From: Campylobacter concisus
GTDB taxonomy: Bacteria; Campylobacterota; Campylobacteria; Campylobacterales; Campylobacteraceae
Direction: 5' to 3'
Assembly (NCBI RefSeq): GCF_003048595.2
Contig: NZ_CP049270.1
Coordinates: forward strand, 868,001 to 932,000
Length of the DNA stretch: 64,000 nucleotides
Position numbers and translations under genes: made by a program. The notes beneath the pieces are model-generated. The model was not told where the DNA came from. It did no database searches and was given only the letters and a program-made list of their open reading frames with translations. Below, piece after piece: positions 52,351 to 62,450 of the stretch. Each line of letters starts with the position of its first letter. Position 1 is the first letter of the stretch.

Positions 52351-54974
52351 TATTTTTCTCCAAGAGCTTCTAATTCTTCACATACTTTTTTAATTTTAGC
52401 CTCAGCGCTATCTAAAGCCTCTTTGTTTGCCTCTATAACTTCTTTTGGTGCATTTGCCACGAAATTTTGATTATTTAGCATGCCTGAGAGCTTAGCTATC
52501 TCTTTTTCAAGCTTCGTCTTTTGAGACTTGAGCCTTATGATAATACCGCTCATATCAAGCCCTTCAAGCGGGACAAATGCCTCTAAATTTTCGCTCACAT
52601 CTCTGATAGAATTTTCTATTTTCTCATCTACAAAGCCGATCTCTTCGCATTTTGCAAGCAGCTTGATATACTCTTTTACTTCGTCTAGATCTATTTTTTC
52701 ATTAAATTTAACAAAGGCTTTTGCTATCTTTGAGTTGCCAAGATCGATGGTCGCTTTTGCACGGCGAATAGCCACGATCGCTTCGATAACTAGCTCAAAT
52801 TTTTTCTCAACCTCTAAATTTCTCTCTTTTATCTCTGGGTAGCTCATCACCATTATAGATTTTGCATTTTCAAGCTGTGTGCCACTAAGCTCTTGAAATA
52901 GATACTCTGAGAGAAACGGCATGAAAGGATTTATCAGTTTCATCGCCTCTTTAAATATGCTTCCAAGCTCTTTTACGCTCGCTTTGTCAGCCTTGCTAAG
53001 CTCGATGCCCCAGTCACAAAACTCATCCCAAAAGAATTTATAAAGTGTGTTTGCAGCGTCATTGAAGCGGTAAGCGTCAATATTTTCGCGCACCTCTCTC
53101 ACGCACTCATTAAAGCGGCTATTCATATAAATTCCAAGCTTTGTTTGAAGCTTGATATCCTCTAAATTTGGGAATTTACCCTCATTTAGCATGAGGTATT
53201 TGTTTGCGTTATAAAGCTTGTTTGTGAAATTTCTTACTTGCTTCATCTTGGCGTCGCTTAGCTTGATATCGCGTCCTTGAACGGCTAGAAGTGTTAGCGT
53301 AAAGCGCAATATATCGGCGCTATATTCATTTATGCTATCAAGCGGATCGATGACGTTACCAAGACTCTTGCTCATCTTTCTGCCGAATTCATCCTTTACA
53401 AGTGCATGCAGGTAGATGTCGTCAAATGGCAACTTACCAAGGGCATTTTCACCCTGAAACATCATCCTAGCAACCCAGAAAAATAATATATCAAAGCCAG
53501 TTATAAGAAGGTTGTTTGGATAAAACTCAGCCAAATCGCCTTCAAACCATTTTTCATTTTTTAGCTCATTTTCATTACCCCAACCAAGCGTACTAAATGG
53601 CCAAAGACCAGAGCTAAACCACGTATCTAGCACGTCTGGATCTTGGTGGATGTTTTTACTTTTACACTTTTTGCACTCGCACGGCTCACCCTCGTCAGCC
53701 CACATATGACCGCAATCATCGCAGTAAAATACTGGAATTTGGTGTCCCCACCAAAGCTGGCGTGAGATACACCAGTCTCTTAACTCTCTCATCCATGCGT
53801 TAAAGCTGTTTATCCAGTGCGGCGGATAAAATTTAGCAAGGCCTTCTGATACTTTTTGTATCGCTTCGTCTGCGATCTCTTTTTTGACAAACCACTGCTT
53901 TGAGATGTATGGCTCGACGACGTTTTTGCAGCGGTAGCAGTAGCCTACTTGGTTTTCGTAGTCTTCTATCTTTTCGACATTGCCAAGTTTTTCAAGCTCG
54001 GCCACGACGATATCTCTAGCCTCAAGCCTCTCAAGACCTGCAAATTTATCGCACTTGTCGTTTAAAATACCTTTTTCATCAAATACAGTGATAAACTCAA
54101 GGTCATGCCTTTTGCCAACCTCGTAGTCGTTTTGATCGTGCGCAGGAGTGACCTTAACAAGGCCCGTTCCAAACTCCATATCGACGTGCTCGTCTGCGAT
54201 GATCTCGATCTCTCTATTTATGATAGGTAGCACCACCTTTTTGCCGATTAAATTTTTATAGCGCTCGTCGTTTGGATTTACCATTACGGCAGTGTCACCA
54301 AAGTAGGTTTCTGGACGAGTTGTTGCAACAACAACAAATTCACTTGGCTTATCTGCGAAGTAGTATCTCAAATGATAAAGTTTGCCTTTGTTCTCCTTGT
54401 GTTCGACCTCGATATCAGAAAGCGCCCCATCATGCGTACACCAGTTTATCATATAGTTTTTCTGAACGATCAGTCCTTTGTCGTATAAATTTACAAAGGC
54501 TTTTTTTACAGCTTTTCTTAAACCCTCATCCATAGTAAATCTCTGGCGAGACCAAGCCGGAGTGATGCCAAGCTTGCGCATCTGATGGACGATCATGCCG
54601 CCGCTTTTCTCCTTCCACTCCCACACTTTTTCTACAAATTTCTCGCGTCCAAGCTCTTCTTTTTTGATGCCTTGAGCTAAAAGCTGCTTTTCAACGACAT
54701 TTTGAGTGGCGATACCAGCGTGGTCAAGTCCTGGCTGCCAAAGCGTCTTGTAGCCGTCCATTCTCTTGTAACGAGTCATGATGTCTTGGAGCGTGAAGGT
54801 TAGGGCGTGTCCGATGTGAAGCGAGCCAGTCACATTTGGAGGTGGCATCATAATGCAAAATTTACGTCCATCTTTTTGGATATCTTTGTTCGCGTCTATC
54901 TCGAAGTACCCGCGTTCTTCCCAAATTTTATAAAATTTATCTTCTATCTCTTTTGCATTGTAAAATTCTGCCAC
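52350..54974 (-). CDS. valS: valine--tRNA ligase
   Basis: This class I aminoacyl-tRNA synthetase of 874 residues has the HIGH motif in [12 protein letters not shown] and KMSKS in [13 protein letters not shown]. An editing domain with [15 protein letters not shown] and a Zn-type CXXC pair region ([25 protein letters not shown]) are present. A C-terminal coiled coil (about 815-870) binds tRNA. The start is GTG with GAGGAGACAAAA upstream. It is the first gene of the valS-metN-metI group, an order shared with C. jejuni. Confidence 0.97.
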   Translation of the reverse strand: MAEFYNAKEIEDKFYKIWEERGYFEIDANKDIQKDGRKFCIMMPPPNVTGSLHIGHALTFTLQDIMTRYKRMDGYKTLWQPGLDHAGIATQNVVEKQLLAQGIKKEELGREKFVEKVWEWKEKSGGMIVHQMRKLGITPAWSRQRFTMDEGLRKAVKKAFVNLYDKGLIVQKNYMINWCTHDGALSDIEVEHKENKGKLYHLRYYFADKPSEFVVVATTRPETYFGDTAVMVNPNDERYKNLIGKKVVLPIINREIEIIADEHVDMEFGTGLVKVTPAHDQNDYEVGKRHDLEFITVFDEKGILNDKCDKFAGLERLEARDIVVAELEKLGNVEKIEDYENQVGYCYRCKNVVEPYISKQWFVKKEIADEAIQKVSEGLAKFYPPHWINSFNAWMRELRDWCISRQLWWGHQIPVFYCDDCGHMWADEGEPCECKKCKSKNIHQDPDVLDTWFSSGLWPFSTLGWGNENELKNEKWFEGDLAEFYPNNLLITGFDILFFWVARMMFQGENALGKLPFDDIYLHALVKDEFGRKMSKSLGNVIDPLDSINEYSADILRFTLTLLAVQGRDIKLSDAKMKQVRNFTNKLYNANKYLMLNEGKFPNLEDIKLQTKLGIYMNSRFNECVREVRENIDAYRFNDAANTLYKFFWDEFCDWGIELSKADKASVKELGSIFKEAMKLINPFMPFLSEYLFQELSGTQLENAKSIMVMSYPEIKERNLEVEKKFELVIEAIVAIRRAKATIDLGNSKIAKAFVKFNEKIDLDEVKEYIKLLAKCEEIGFVDEKIENSIRDVSENLEAFVPLEGLDMSGIIIRLKSQKTKLEKEIAKLSGMLNNQNFVANAPKEVIEANKEALDSAEAKIKKVCEELEALGEK

Positions 54975-55063
54975 TTTTGTCTCCTCAGTTTCGTTTAAAA
55001 AATGCTTAATGTTATCTAAAATTTGTTTAAAAAAATCTTTGCAAAAGTGGGAAATATGGGCTT

Positions 55064-55080
55064 GGGGCGTTTACCGCCCC
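55064..55080. terminator. GC-rich hairpin downstream of the alpha-2-macroglobulin gene
   Basis: GGGGCG (55064-55069) and CGCCCC (55075-55080) pair around a five-base loop in an otherwise AT-rich gap of 120 bases (54975-55094). It lies 15 bases after the alpha-2-macroglobulin stop. There is no T-tract on either side, so it may slow or end transcription only with a factor. The rest of the gap shows only the upstream region of valS. Confidence 0.4.
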
Positions 55081-55094
55081 GGAGTTTAAATAGC

Positions 55095-58000
55095 CTATTT
55101 GACGTTAAAGCTTCGCTGAGCTAGGTCGTAGTCGTTTTGTCTTTCGTTGTACATATTTTCAGTTGTGACTGCACCAAGTGAGCATTTGCCACCAAGTCTT
55201 ACACGATAAGGTGTGTAAAACACAGCCTCTCTCTTGTCACTATCTAGTGCATAAAAGCTTAAAACGCGATCATCTTTTATGCTCTGATATTCAAGCTCAA
55301 TGCTATCTTTAAGGCTCTTATTAAAGCCACTTAAATTTTCATTTATCGGCTCAAAGCAGCTACTTACTATCTCGTTTATTACGCCATTTTTAACCATAGC
55401 TTTAGAATTTATCACTATTTTTGAATAGATAACATCATTTACTCTTAGGCTGTCAAGACCTAGCTCTTTGCCTTTTTCATCGACAAACGTTCTATAAATA
55501 TCAAGCTCTTTTGGCTCTATTTTGTGTTTGATCTCAAGTGGCACATAAGCGTAGCTTAATATAGTTGCATATAACTTGTTTTCGCCAAGTGGTGTAATGG
55601 TGAAATTTCCATCCTTTGTTGTAAAAGATACGCCTAAAAGGCCATCAAATTCTTTACTTGAACCGTTGTAGGAAAGCTTAAATTTATTGTTTTTCTCGCC
55701 ACTATCTTTGCCAAAGTAGGCATTTAGCGCTCTAAGTGTAAAAGCGCGCTCCTGCGTTGAGCTAAGCTCATTTAAATTTGTTATCAAGAAATTTGCAAGA
55801 TCATCTGAGTAGTCGTTTTTCTCAAAATATTTTGCGTGCAGATACAAGATAAATGCATTGTCTCTCATCTTTGAGCCAAAGCTAGAATAATCCCTGCTGT
55901 AATCAGCTATCTGAGCTTTTTTAATATCTTTTAGCGCCACTTTTGCTTCGTCATTTAAGCCGTTTAGTTTTAAAGCTGCTGCCATTAGATATTTATTAAG
56001 CGCGGTTGTATTGTAAGCTTGGTGATCATAAATTTTATTTAGCACCGATTTATCAGCAACATTTGCGCGGGAGCTTACATAAATAGCATATAGGGCTTCA
56101 ATATCTGTGTTTGTATATTTTAAGAGCGAATTTAATGCTCTTTGCTTTACATTTTTATTTAGCTCATATCCAGCCTCTTCAAGATCAAGCAACACATCAG
56201 TTGCATAGATCGAAGCAAATGCATTTGTGCTACCTAGATCGCTCCAGTAACCAAAGCTACCATCTGGTTTTTGCATCTTAATTAGCTCGCTCATTCCGCT
56301 TGTAATAAACCTCTTTTGATCATTTTTTTCAAGCTCATCTTTTGGCTTTAAATTTAAAAGCGCAAGTAATCTTGAGCTCCTTTGCTCCGCACATCCGTAA
56401 GGGTACTCGACTAAATTTTTAGAAGCTGCTAATAGCACGCTTGAGACTGAGCTTGACGCATCTATACTAACATTGTGAAAGCCTTTTGGAAGAGAGATCA
56501 TGCTCTCTTTGTCAAAGACGCTACTTTTTGCATAGGTGCTTATCGTATAAGGATTAACTACATCAAGTAAATTTTGAGCAGTTTTTGAGCTATTTTTGTC
56601 ACTTATTGTTATATTGTATTCGCCAGCTCCAGCTTCAAGAGCTGAAATTTTAAATGTAAAGGCTTTATTTTCAAGCGGCTTTAAATTTACATTTTCTTTT
56701 GTTTTGATGTTTAAATTTTTACTGCTAGCCACTTTTATGGTTAAATTTTTATCCTCATTTGTTGTGTTTATGAGCCTTAAGTTTGCATTTAGCTCATCGC
56801 CTTTTAACAGATAAACTAACACACTTGGCTTAATAATCACATCATCTTTTACTAAAATTTCTTTATTTACCGCATTCATGCTATTTTCATTATTTGCCAC
56901 GACATCTACTCTAATGGCAGAGTTAAAGCCATTTGGCGTTTTAAACTCGTATAAAATTTCACCATTATCGTCAGCTTGAAGGCTTACTAAATTTGCGTAT
57001 GTTTTTATATTTTTGCTATCGACCGGGCTAGCATGTTTTGCCATTTTTGCCTCCATAGCAAGTGCTGCCATATCGCCACCAAAGCTTAAAGTTTTGCCCT
57101 CAACTTTATAGTTTGTGAGCATATTATAAATGTCATAGTCAAAAACGCCATCTGGTAAAATTTTGTCAAAAAATTTAAGTGGGTCGGCTGGCTTTTGTGA
57201 CGTTATATCAAGCACGCCAACATCTGTGATAAATAAATTAACATAAGCTTTTGGCTTTGTTTTTAGCGAAATTTTTATATTTTCATCGCTTTTTGCTGTA
57301 TTTGGTGCATCAACGCTTAGATCAAGTATCCTTGATGACTTATCAGCCTTAGCATAAACCTTGCCATAAGTCCTAAACGGAGTTAATCCACCATCTGTCA
57401 TGCGGTAGATATTTGCACTCACGTAAAGTCCGCTAAAATCAAAGTCAAGTTTAAATTTCACATTTGCTGAGTTGTTTTTTATCTTAACAACTTTGTAAGC
57501 TTTCACGCCACCATCTTCAAGTGTAACAAGGGCGATACCTTCTTTTATAGCTGAGCTTATATCAGCACTTAGTTCATCGCCTTTTTTGTAGATATTTTTA
57601 TTTAGTTTGATTTGAGATTTGCTAAGCTCTTTTGTAGGCGCTAGAGTCGAGTAGTTGTAGCCACTTACGTCCATATCAAGGCTTGTGCTTGCTCCACTTA
57701 CTAGATTTGTAGCGATGATCACATATGAGCCACTTTGTGTAAATTTATAGCTAAACTCGCCATTGTCTTTATAAAAATTATCCACATCTTCTAGCGTTTG
57801 AAACCACTTTATATAGCCATTTGCATCTCTTTGGTATTGCCAAGTAACACGTTTTATATCAAATTTTAAATTTGATTTTACGGCCTTTTGACTTGACATA
57901 TCTACTACAACCGTTCTTATTTTTACATCTTCGTTTGGCTCAGCAAATGTCGTGCTTGCTGCGATACCGACCATATCTTTGTAAGGATAGAGCGTAAAGC

Positions 58001-60215
58001 TTTTTGTATCGCTTACGTTTTTGCCATCATCATTTACATTAAAATTTATCACGCCTGTTATGATAGAAGAGGCATTTTTAGTGCTAAAGCTAAGATCTAT
58101 CATTTGGCTTGATTTACCATCTTTTGAAAGAGTGAGATCGTTTTCAAAAGATGGATAAGCGCTCGGCTTTAGCGTATTGTTTTTAAATTTATACTCTTTA
58201 AACTCGCTATTTTTATATTCATCATCAAAAAAGCTAACCTGCATGCTGCCATCAAGCTCGCTAGCAGCGCCACCAAAGAGATAGTTACTAGCTAGATTTG
58301 CTCTAATAAGCTCATTTGCGAAAAATTTATCCCTCTCAAGCGTTATCTCATTTTTTATCCTATTTGGTATAAAACTCTCAACAAAAAATGGCACATTTGA
58401 GATCACTTTGCTTGCATAAATTACTTGCATATTAAATCTACCGCTAAGATCGCTTAGTATCTCTTTTTCAAAATTTACCATGCCAACGTCATTTGTATTT
58501 TTTGAAATTTCAGCACTACTTTTGCCTTGTGGATCGAAAAATTTTATCTTTATAGGCATATTTTTTAAAGGATTAAAATCTCTATCCCTTAGATAGATTG
58601 CACCCTTTAAACTCTCATTTGGTCTTATGATATTTGAAGCAAAATGAACGTACGCATCGATACTCTCACTGGCATTTTGGCTCATAAAATTCGCTTCATT
58701 TAGCGCTTCATCTTCTTTTAAAATAAGAAAATTTTGCTCTTTTCCAAGAGAGACAACTACTGAAGAGATATCTTTGTAAATATCTTTTTTGTTAAATTTA
58801 AAAACGCCTATATCATTTGTCGCACCAACTGCGATCTCTTCGTTTTTCTTGCCATAAATTTTCACATTTGCATTTGGCAGCATTGTATTTTCGCCAAGAC
58901 GATTTGCAAATACGAAAATTTCATCCTTGCCAAGCTTTGCATTTACGGCGATATCGCTTAGATAGACAACCTTTGAGACGCTCTTATCTTTGCCGTAGTT
59001 TAAATTGATCTTATAAACGCCGTCTCCAGCTCCGGCAAAGTCGAGTTTGATTTTATTTAGCGAAATTTCATTTAATGCGCCATCAAGCTTATAACTTTTG
59101 CTTGCTACTTTTGTGCTGAAATTGCTTAACTCTTCGTTATTGTCATTAAAATTTAAGAAATATCTAAAATTTTGATCGCTTAGCTTTTCAATGCTTACAT
59201 TTAGCTCAGGCAAATTTGCACTTCTGATACCGATTTCGCCAACACTTGAGATATATGGCTCATTATTTATAAAATTTGCAAATGGAGTGAAATTGCCAGC
59301 TACTACTTCATAGCTACTTTCTTCTCTTACTACATTTCTATCGTCGCCAAAACCGGGCTTAATGGTGATTTCATAACTATTTTGTGGCTTAAAATCGTCA
59401 CTTGTAATATCAATGTAGTAATAATACTCGCTAAGCTCTGAGTTTTCTTCATAGTTGTCACTATATTTAACGTCACTAATGCTAAAGTTTTTTACACCTT
59501 TAATGTTTATAAATTTTTTTAAGTTAATGTCGTCATCAAGCCAATTTTTTAGATAAATTCTAAAGCCCAAGATACCATTATCAAGGCTCACTGGATAAAT
59601 TTCTGGTATCTCAAGACTCTTTGCATTATCATTTATATTTACGCTTTCTTCGCTTATTTCATCGGCAAAATTTACTATCGTTTCACCTGAAAGCGTTGCA
59701 CCAAATTTGCTCTCAAATTTTTCACCAAAATCAAAAACTGGATTGCTTAAATTTTTATCAAGATTAAGCTCAAAGCTATTGTTAGAAAGCTCAATTGCTT
59801 TAAATTTTGCATCTTTTACGGCAATATTTTTGATAGCTTCAATATTTACTTCATCATTAAATTTAAGTATATATTTGCTATCACTTATTTTTTCTATCTT
59901 TGTTAGCTCAAATTCTTTCGTGGCAAAACTAGCAGTGCTTCCATTTTCAAGCTTGCAGCTATAATCCAAACCAGCATGCATATCTTTTGTAAAAAGCAGC
60001 AAGCTTTGATTATTAAATCTAACCGTACCATTTAATGCTGGTTGGCACAAAAGTAGCTTTTTATCGCTTAGCATACCAACAAAATTTTTATCTACTTTAT
60101 CTTCTAGTCCAAACTCTACGCTTAGGGACGATTTTATCTGCGCAGCGCCATTTAGGCTCAAAGCATATAAATTTGTCATTCCCAAAAGTGCTAGAAGTGC
60201 TACTTTTTGCCACAT
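55095..60215 (-). CDS. bacterial alpha-2-macroglobulin (YfhM-like)
   Basis: This 1706-residue protein belongs to the bacterial alpha-2-macroglobulins, thought to trap proteases that enter the periplasm. After a signal peptide (MWQKVALLALLGMTNLYALS) come many beta-sandwich MG domains, a bait-region candidate and the thioester motif C1275-A-E-Q1278 in PYGCAEQRSS, then an alpha-toroid thioester domain (about 1270-1500) and a C-terminal domain. The E. coli homologue is a lipoprotein; here no lipobox is seen, so it may be free in the periplasm. One base separates it from pbpC, a pairing seen in many bacteria. Confidence 0.92.
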   Translation of the reverse strand: MWQKVALLALLGMTNLYALSLNGAAQIKSSLSVEFGLEDKVDKNFVGMLSDKKLLLCQPALNGTVRFNNQSLLLFTKDMHAGLDYSCKLENGSTASFATKEFELTKIEKISDSKYILKFNDEVNIEAIKNIAVKDAKFKAIELSNNSFELNLDKNLSNPVFDFGEKFESKFGATLSGETIVNFADEISEESVNINDNAKSLEIPEIYPVSLDNGILGFRIYLKNWLDDDINLKKFINIKGVKNFSISDVKYSDNYEENSELSEYYYYIDITSDDFKPQNSYEITIKPGFGDDRNVVREESSYEVVAGNFTPFANFINNEPYISSVGEIGIRSANLPELNVSIEKLSDQNFRYFLNFNDNNEELSNFSTKVASKSYKLDGALNEISLNKIKLDFAGAGDGVYKINLNYGKDKSVSKVVYLSDIAVNAKLGKDEIFVFANRLGENTMLPNANVKIYGKKNEEIAVGATNDIGVFKFNKKDIYKDISSVVVSLGKEQNFLILKEDEALNEANFMSQNASESIDAYVHFASNIIRPNESLKGAIYLRDRDFNPLKNMPIKIKFFDPQGKSSAEISKNTNDVGMVNFEKEILSDLSGRFNMQVIYASKVISNVPFFVESFIPNRIKNEITLERDKFFANELIRANLASNYLFGGAASELDGSMQVSFFDDEYKNSEFKEYKFKNNTLKPSAYPSFENDLTLSKDGKSSQMIDLSFSTKNASSIITGVINFNVNDDGKNVSDTKSFTLYPYKDMVGIAASTTFAEPNEDVKIRTVVVDMSSQKAVKSNLKFDIKRVTWQYQRDANGYIKWFQTLEDVDNFYKDNGEFSYKFTQSGSYVIIATNLVSGASTSLDMDVSGYNYSTLAPTKELSKSQIKLNKNIYKKGDELSADISSAIKEGIALVTLEDGGVKAYKVVKIKNNSANVKFKLDFDFSGLYVSANIYRMTDGGLTPFRTYGKVYAKADKSSRILDLSVDAPNTAKSDENIKISLKTKPKAYVNLFITDVGVLDITSQKPADPLKFFDKILPDGVFDYDIYNMLTNYKVEGKTLSFGGDMAALAMEAKMAKHASPVDSKNIKTYANLVSLQADDNGEILYEFKTPNGFNSAIRVDVVANNENSMNAVNKEILVKDDVIIKPSVLVYLLKGDELNANLRLINTTNEDKNLTIKVASSKNLNIKTKENVNLKPLENKAFTFKISALEAGAGEYNITISDKNSSKTAQNLLDVVNPYTISTYAKSSVFDKESMISLPKGFHNVSIDASSSVSSVLLAASKNLVEYPYGCAEQRSSRLLALLNLKPKDELEKNDQKRFITSGMSELIKMQKPDGSFGYWSDLGSTNAFASIYATDVLLDLEEAGYELNKNVKQRALNSLLKYTNTDIEALYAIYVSSRANVADKSVLNKIYDHQAYNTTALNKYLMAAALKLNGLNDEAKVALKDIKKAQIADYSRDYSSFGSKMRDNAFILYLHAKYFEKNDYSDDLANFLITNLNELSSTQERAFTLRALNAYFGKDSGEKNNKFKLSYNGSSKEFDGLLGVSFTTKDGNFTITPLGENKLYATILSYAYVPLEIKHKIEPKELDIYRTFVDEKGKELGLDSLRVNDVIYSKIVINSKAMVKNGVINEIVSSCFEPINENLSGFNKSLKDSIELEYQSIKDDRVLSFYALDSDKREAVFYTPYRVRLGGKCSLGAVTTENMYNERQNDYDLAQRSFNVK

Positions 60216-60216
60216 T

Positions 60217-62385
60217 TTATCTCCTTATTTTTATTGTTATTTCACTTTGATTTGAGTTTTGATCAAGGCATTTTATATTGTGCTCGCCAAGAGTTAGATC
60301 AAACTTTTTTTCGCTTGCATTTTCTATCTTAGAAAAGTTCAAATCATCTATTTTTAGGTAAATTTCATCGCCTAAAAACGCGTAGCATTTTACCATAACT
60401 TGTGTAATATTTTCATCTGTCACTATCTCTTCATTGTCATACGGATAGGCAAAAACTGGCTTTTTATCTTTAAAAATTTCAGCACAAGGGCTTTTTTGTA
60501 TCTCATCTTTATCCAAAAGCTCATTTTTAACCAAAAAATCAAGCTCTTCGCCTCTTAAACTTTCACATTTATCCTTTAAATCTACACCCTTTATCCTATC
60601 ATCAAGCGCCATTTTTTTACACTTTTCATAGTTAAAGGCATCGAGGCAGGTTGGTAGCTTTTCTATGCCATCTGGCTCACTCATAAATCTTAATTTCTCT
60701 TTTTGAGCGATTATCTTAAACATATCAAAAAGACTCTTTGATACGTCATTTAGTCCTGTTAATTTATCAGTTTTGCTGGCATTAAAATTTCCAATCCAAA
60801 TAGCAATTGTGTAATTTTCATCAACGCCTATGGCATAAAGATCACGTGAGTTTGCGCTTGTACCAGTTTTAAAGGCTATTTTAGGCGTATTTTGGGCGTA
60901 CTGCCAAGCATTTTTTAGATATGATCTTGAGGCTTCGCTCATCATTTTAGCAGTGAGGTAGGCACTTTGAGGTGAAATAAGAGTTAAGTTTTTGTCTAAA
61001 TTTTTATAGTTTTTGCCTGCAAACTCAAGTGGCATAAAAATGCCACCATTTGCATATATAGTATATAGATGTGCAAGTTCTAGTAAACTCATCTCAGCGC
61101 TGCCAAGCGTTATAGAAGCTCCATAATACTCTTTATCTTCATCTACTAAATTTACCTTTTCAAGTAGTTCGTAAAGCGAATTGTCTTTTAGTTTTAAGTT
61201 TAAATTTATAACTGGGATATTTAGGCTAAAATTTAGAGCATCTTTCGCACTTACGATACCTAAAAAATCATTACTAAAATTTTTTGGAGCATACTCTTTT
61301 ATATAAATTTGAATGTCTATTAACTGCGAATTTGGCGTAATGAGGCCACTATCAAGAGCAAGCGAATAAATAAAAGGCTTTAGCGTACTGCCGGTGTTTC
61401 GCTTCATATTTAGAGCTGAGTTCTTGCCGTCACGCGCATGCTCATCATGTGAGCCTATAAAGGCAACAACACTCATTTTTTTATTATCAATGACCACGGC
61501 TGCTGCGTTGTTTGCATTTTTAGCCTTTAGCGAAAACATCGTATCTTTTAAAATTTTAAGCATATCTTTTTGTAAATTTAGATCCAAGCTCGCCTTTGAA
61601 ATTTGGTTTTTAAAAGCGACATTTGCATAATCTTCTGCAGTTACGATAGCTTTTGCTCTTACATTTTTAAATGGCTCAGCCTGCGCTCTTTTAAAAGCAC
61701 TTAGATCTATCAACTTTGCCTTGTAAAGCATCTTTATGACTCTGTTTTTTAGAGCATTTATGTTTGAAACGCGGTCCAGTCTATTTTTATTTGGATTTTT
61801 AGGGATCGTGCTTAAAAGTGCGGCCTGAGCGTAGCTAAGCTCGTTTAGCTCCTTGCCAAAGTAAAAAAAACTAGCCGCCTTTGCACCCTCGATATTGCCG
61901 CCATATGGGGCTAAATTTAGATAAAAATTTAAAATTTCATCCTTGCTAAAGTGAAGCTCGAGCTGAAATGCTCTAAAAATTTCTTTTATCTTATTTTTAT
62001 AGCTCCTATCACTTGGCTCAAGCATTCTTGCCACTTGCATCGTGATAGTGCTAGCGCCTATGCGGTTGTCACTTCTTAGGTTGTGGAAAAATGCTCTAAA
62101 AATGGAGGCAAAATTTACGCCAAAATGGTAGTAAAAGTACCTATCTTCAAAGAGAACGACGCATTGTTTTAGCGAGTTTGGGAAGCTTTGCTCGTGAAAT
62201 CTCCAAATTCCATCGCTACTAAGCTTCATATTTATGATCTCGCCATTTTTATCAAGCAAAATTTTGGCTTCGTCTTTTTTAAGCGCGTCTAAATTTAGTG
62301 GATAAATTTGATCAAATATCAAAAAAATAGCGACCACTAAAGCCAAAAATAGGGCAATAAATTTTAGAAATTTAAACTTTTTCAT
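60217..62385 (-). CDS. pbpC: penicillin-binding protein 1C
   Basis: This is a bifunctional peptidoglycan synthase. A membrane anchor lies at residues 8-26. The glycosyltransferase domain shows VLFEDRYFYYHFGVN, GASTITMQVARML and KIKEIFRA. The transpeptidase domain has the SXXK serine in GSTLKPF, the SXN-type motif and KTGTSANSRD. A C-terminal BiPBP-like domain follows (about 640-722). The 722-residue length is near E. coli PBP1C (770). It probably works with the alpha-2-macroglobulin to repair wall damage after protease attack. It is divergent from the helicase gene by 65 bases. Confidence 0.93.
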   Translation of the reverse strand: MKKFKFLKFIALFLALVVAIFLIFDQIYPLNLDALKKDEAKILLDKNGEIINMKLSSDGIWRFHEQSFPNSLKQCVVLFEDRYFYYHFGVNFASIFRAFFHNLRSDNRIGASTITMQVARMLEPSDRSYKNKIKEIFRAFQLELHFSKDEILNFYLNLAPYGGNIEGAKAASFFYFGKELNELSYAQAALLSTIPKNPNKNRLDRVSNINALKNRVIKMLYKAKLIDLSAFKRAQAEPFKNVRAKAIVTAEDYANVAFKNQISKASLDLNLQKDMLKILKDTMFSLKAKNANNAAAVVIDNKKMSVVAFIGSHDEHARDGKNSALNMKRNTGSTLKPFIYSLALDSGLITPNSQLIDIQIYIKEYAPKNFSNDFLGIVSAKDALNFSLNIPVINLNLKLKDNSLYELLEKVNLVDEDKEYYGASITLGSAEMSLLELAHLYTIYANGGIFMPLEFAGKNYKNLDKNLTLISPQSAYLTAKMMSEASRSYLKNAWQYAQNTPKIAFKTGTSANSRDLYAIGVDENYTIAIWIGNFNASKTDKLTGLNDVSKSLFDMFKIIAQKEKLRFMSEPDGIEKLPTCLDAFNYEKCKKMALDDRIKGVDLKDKCESLRGEELDFLVKNELLDKDEIQKSPCAEIFKDKKPVFAYPYDNEEIVTDENITQVMVKCYAFLGDEIYLKIDDLNFSKIENASEKKFDLTLGEHNIKCLDQNSNQSEITIKIRR

Positions 62386-62450
62386 CCGCGTGATTATAGC
62401 TGTTAAAGTTTAAGTAGCTATAATTAGCCCTTTTTAAAAAAGAGGAAGAC

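Noticed and set aside
52350-54974. Possible T-box or other leader regulation of valS
   Set aside because: The 120-base region upstream shows only a GC-rich hairpin belonging to the preceding gene's end; no T-box sequence was seen.
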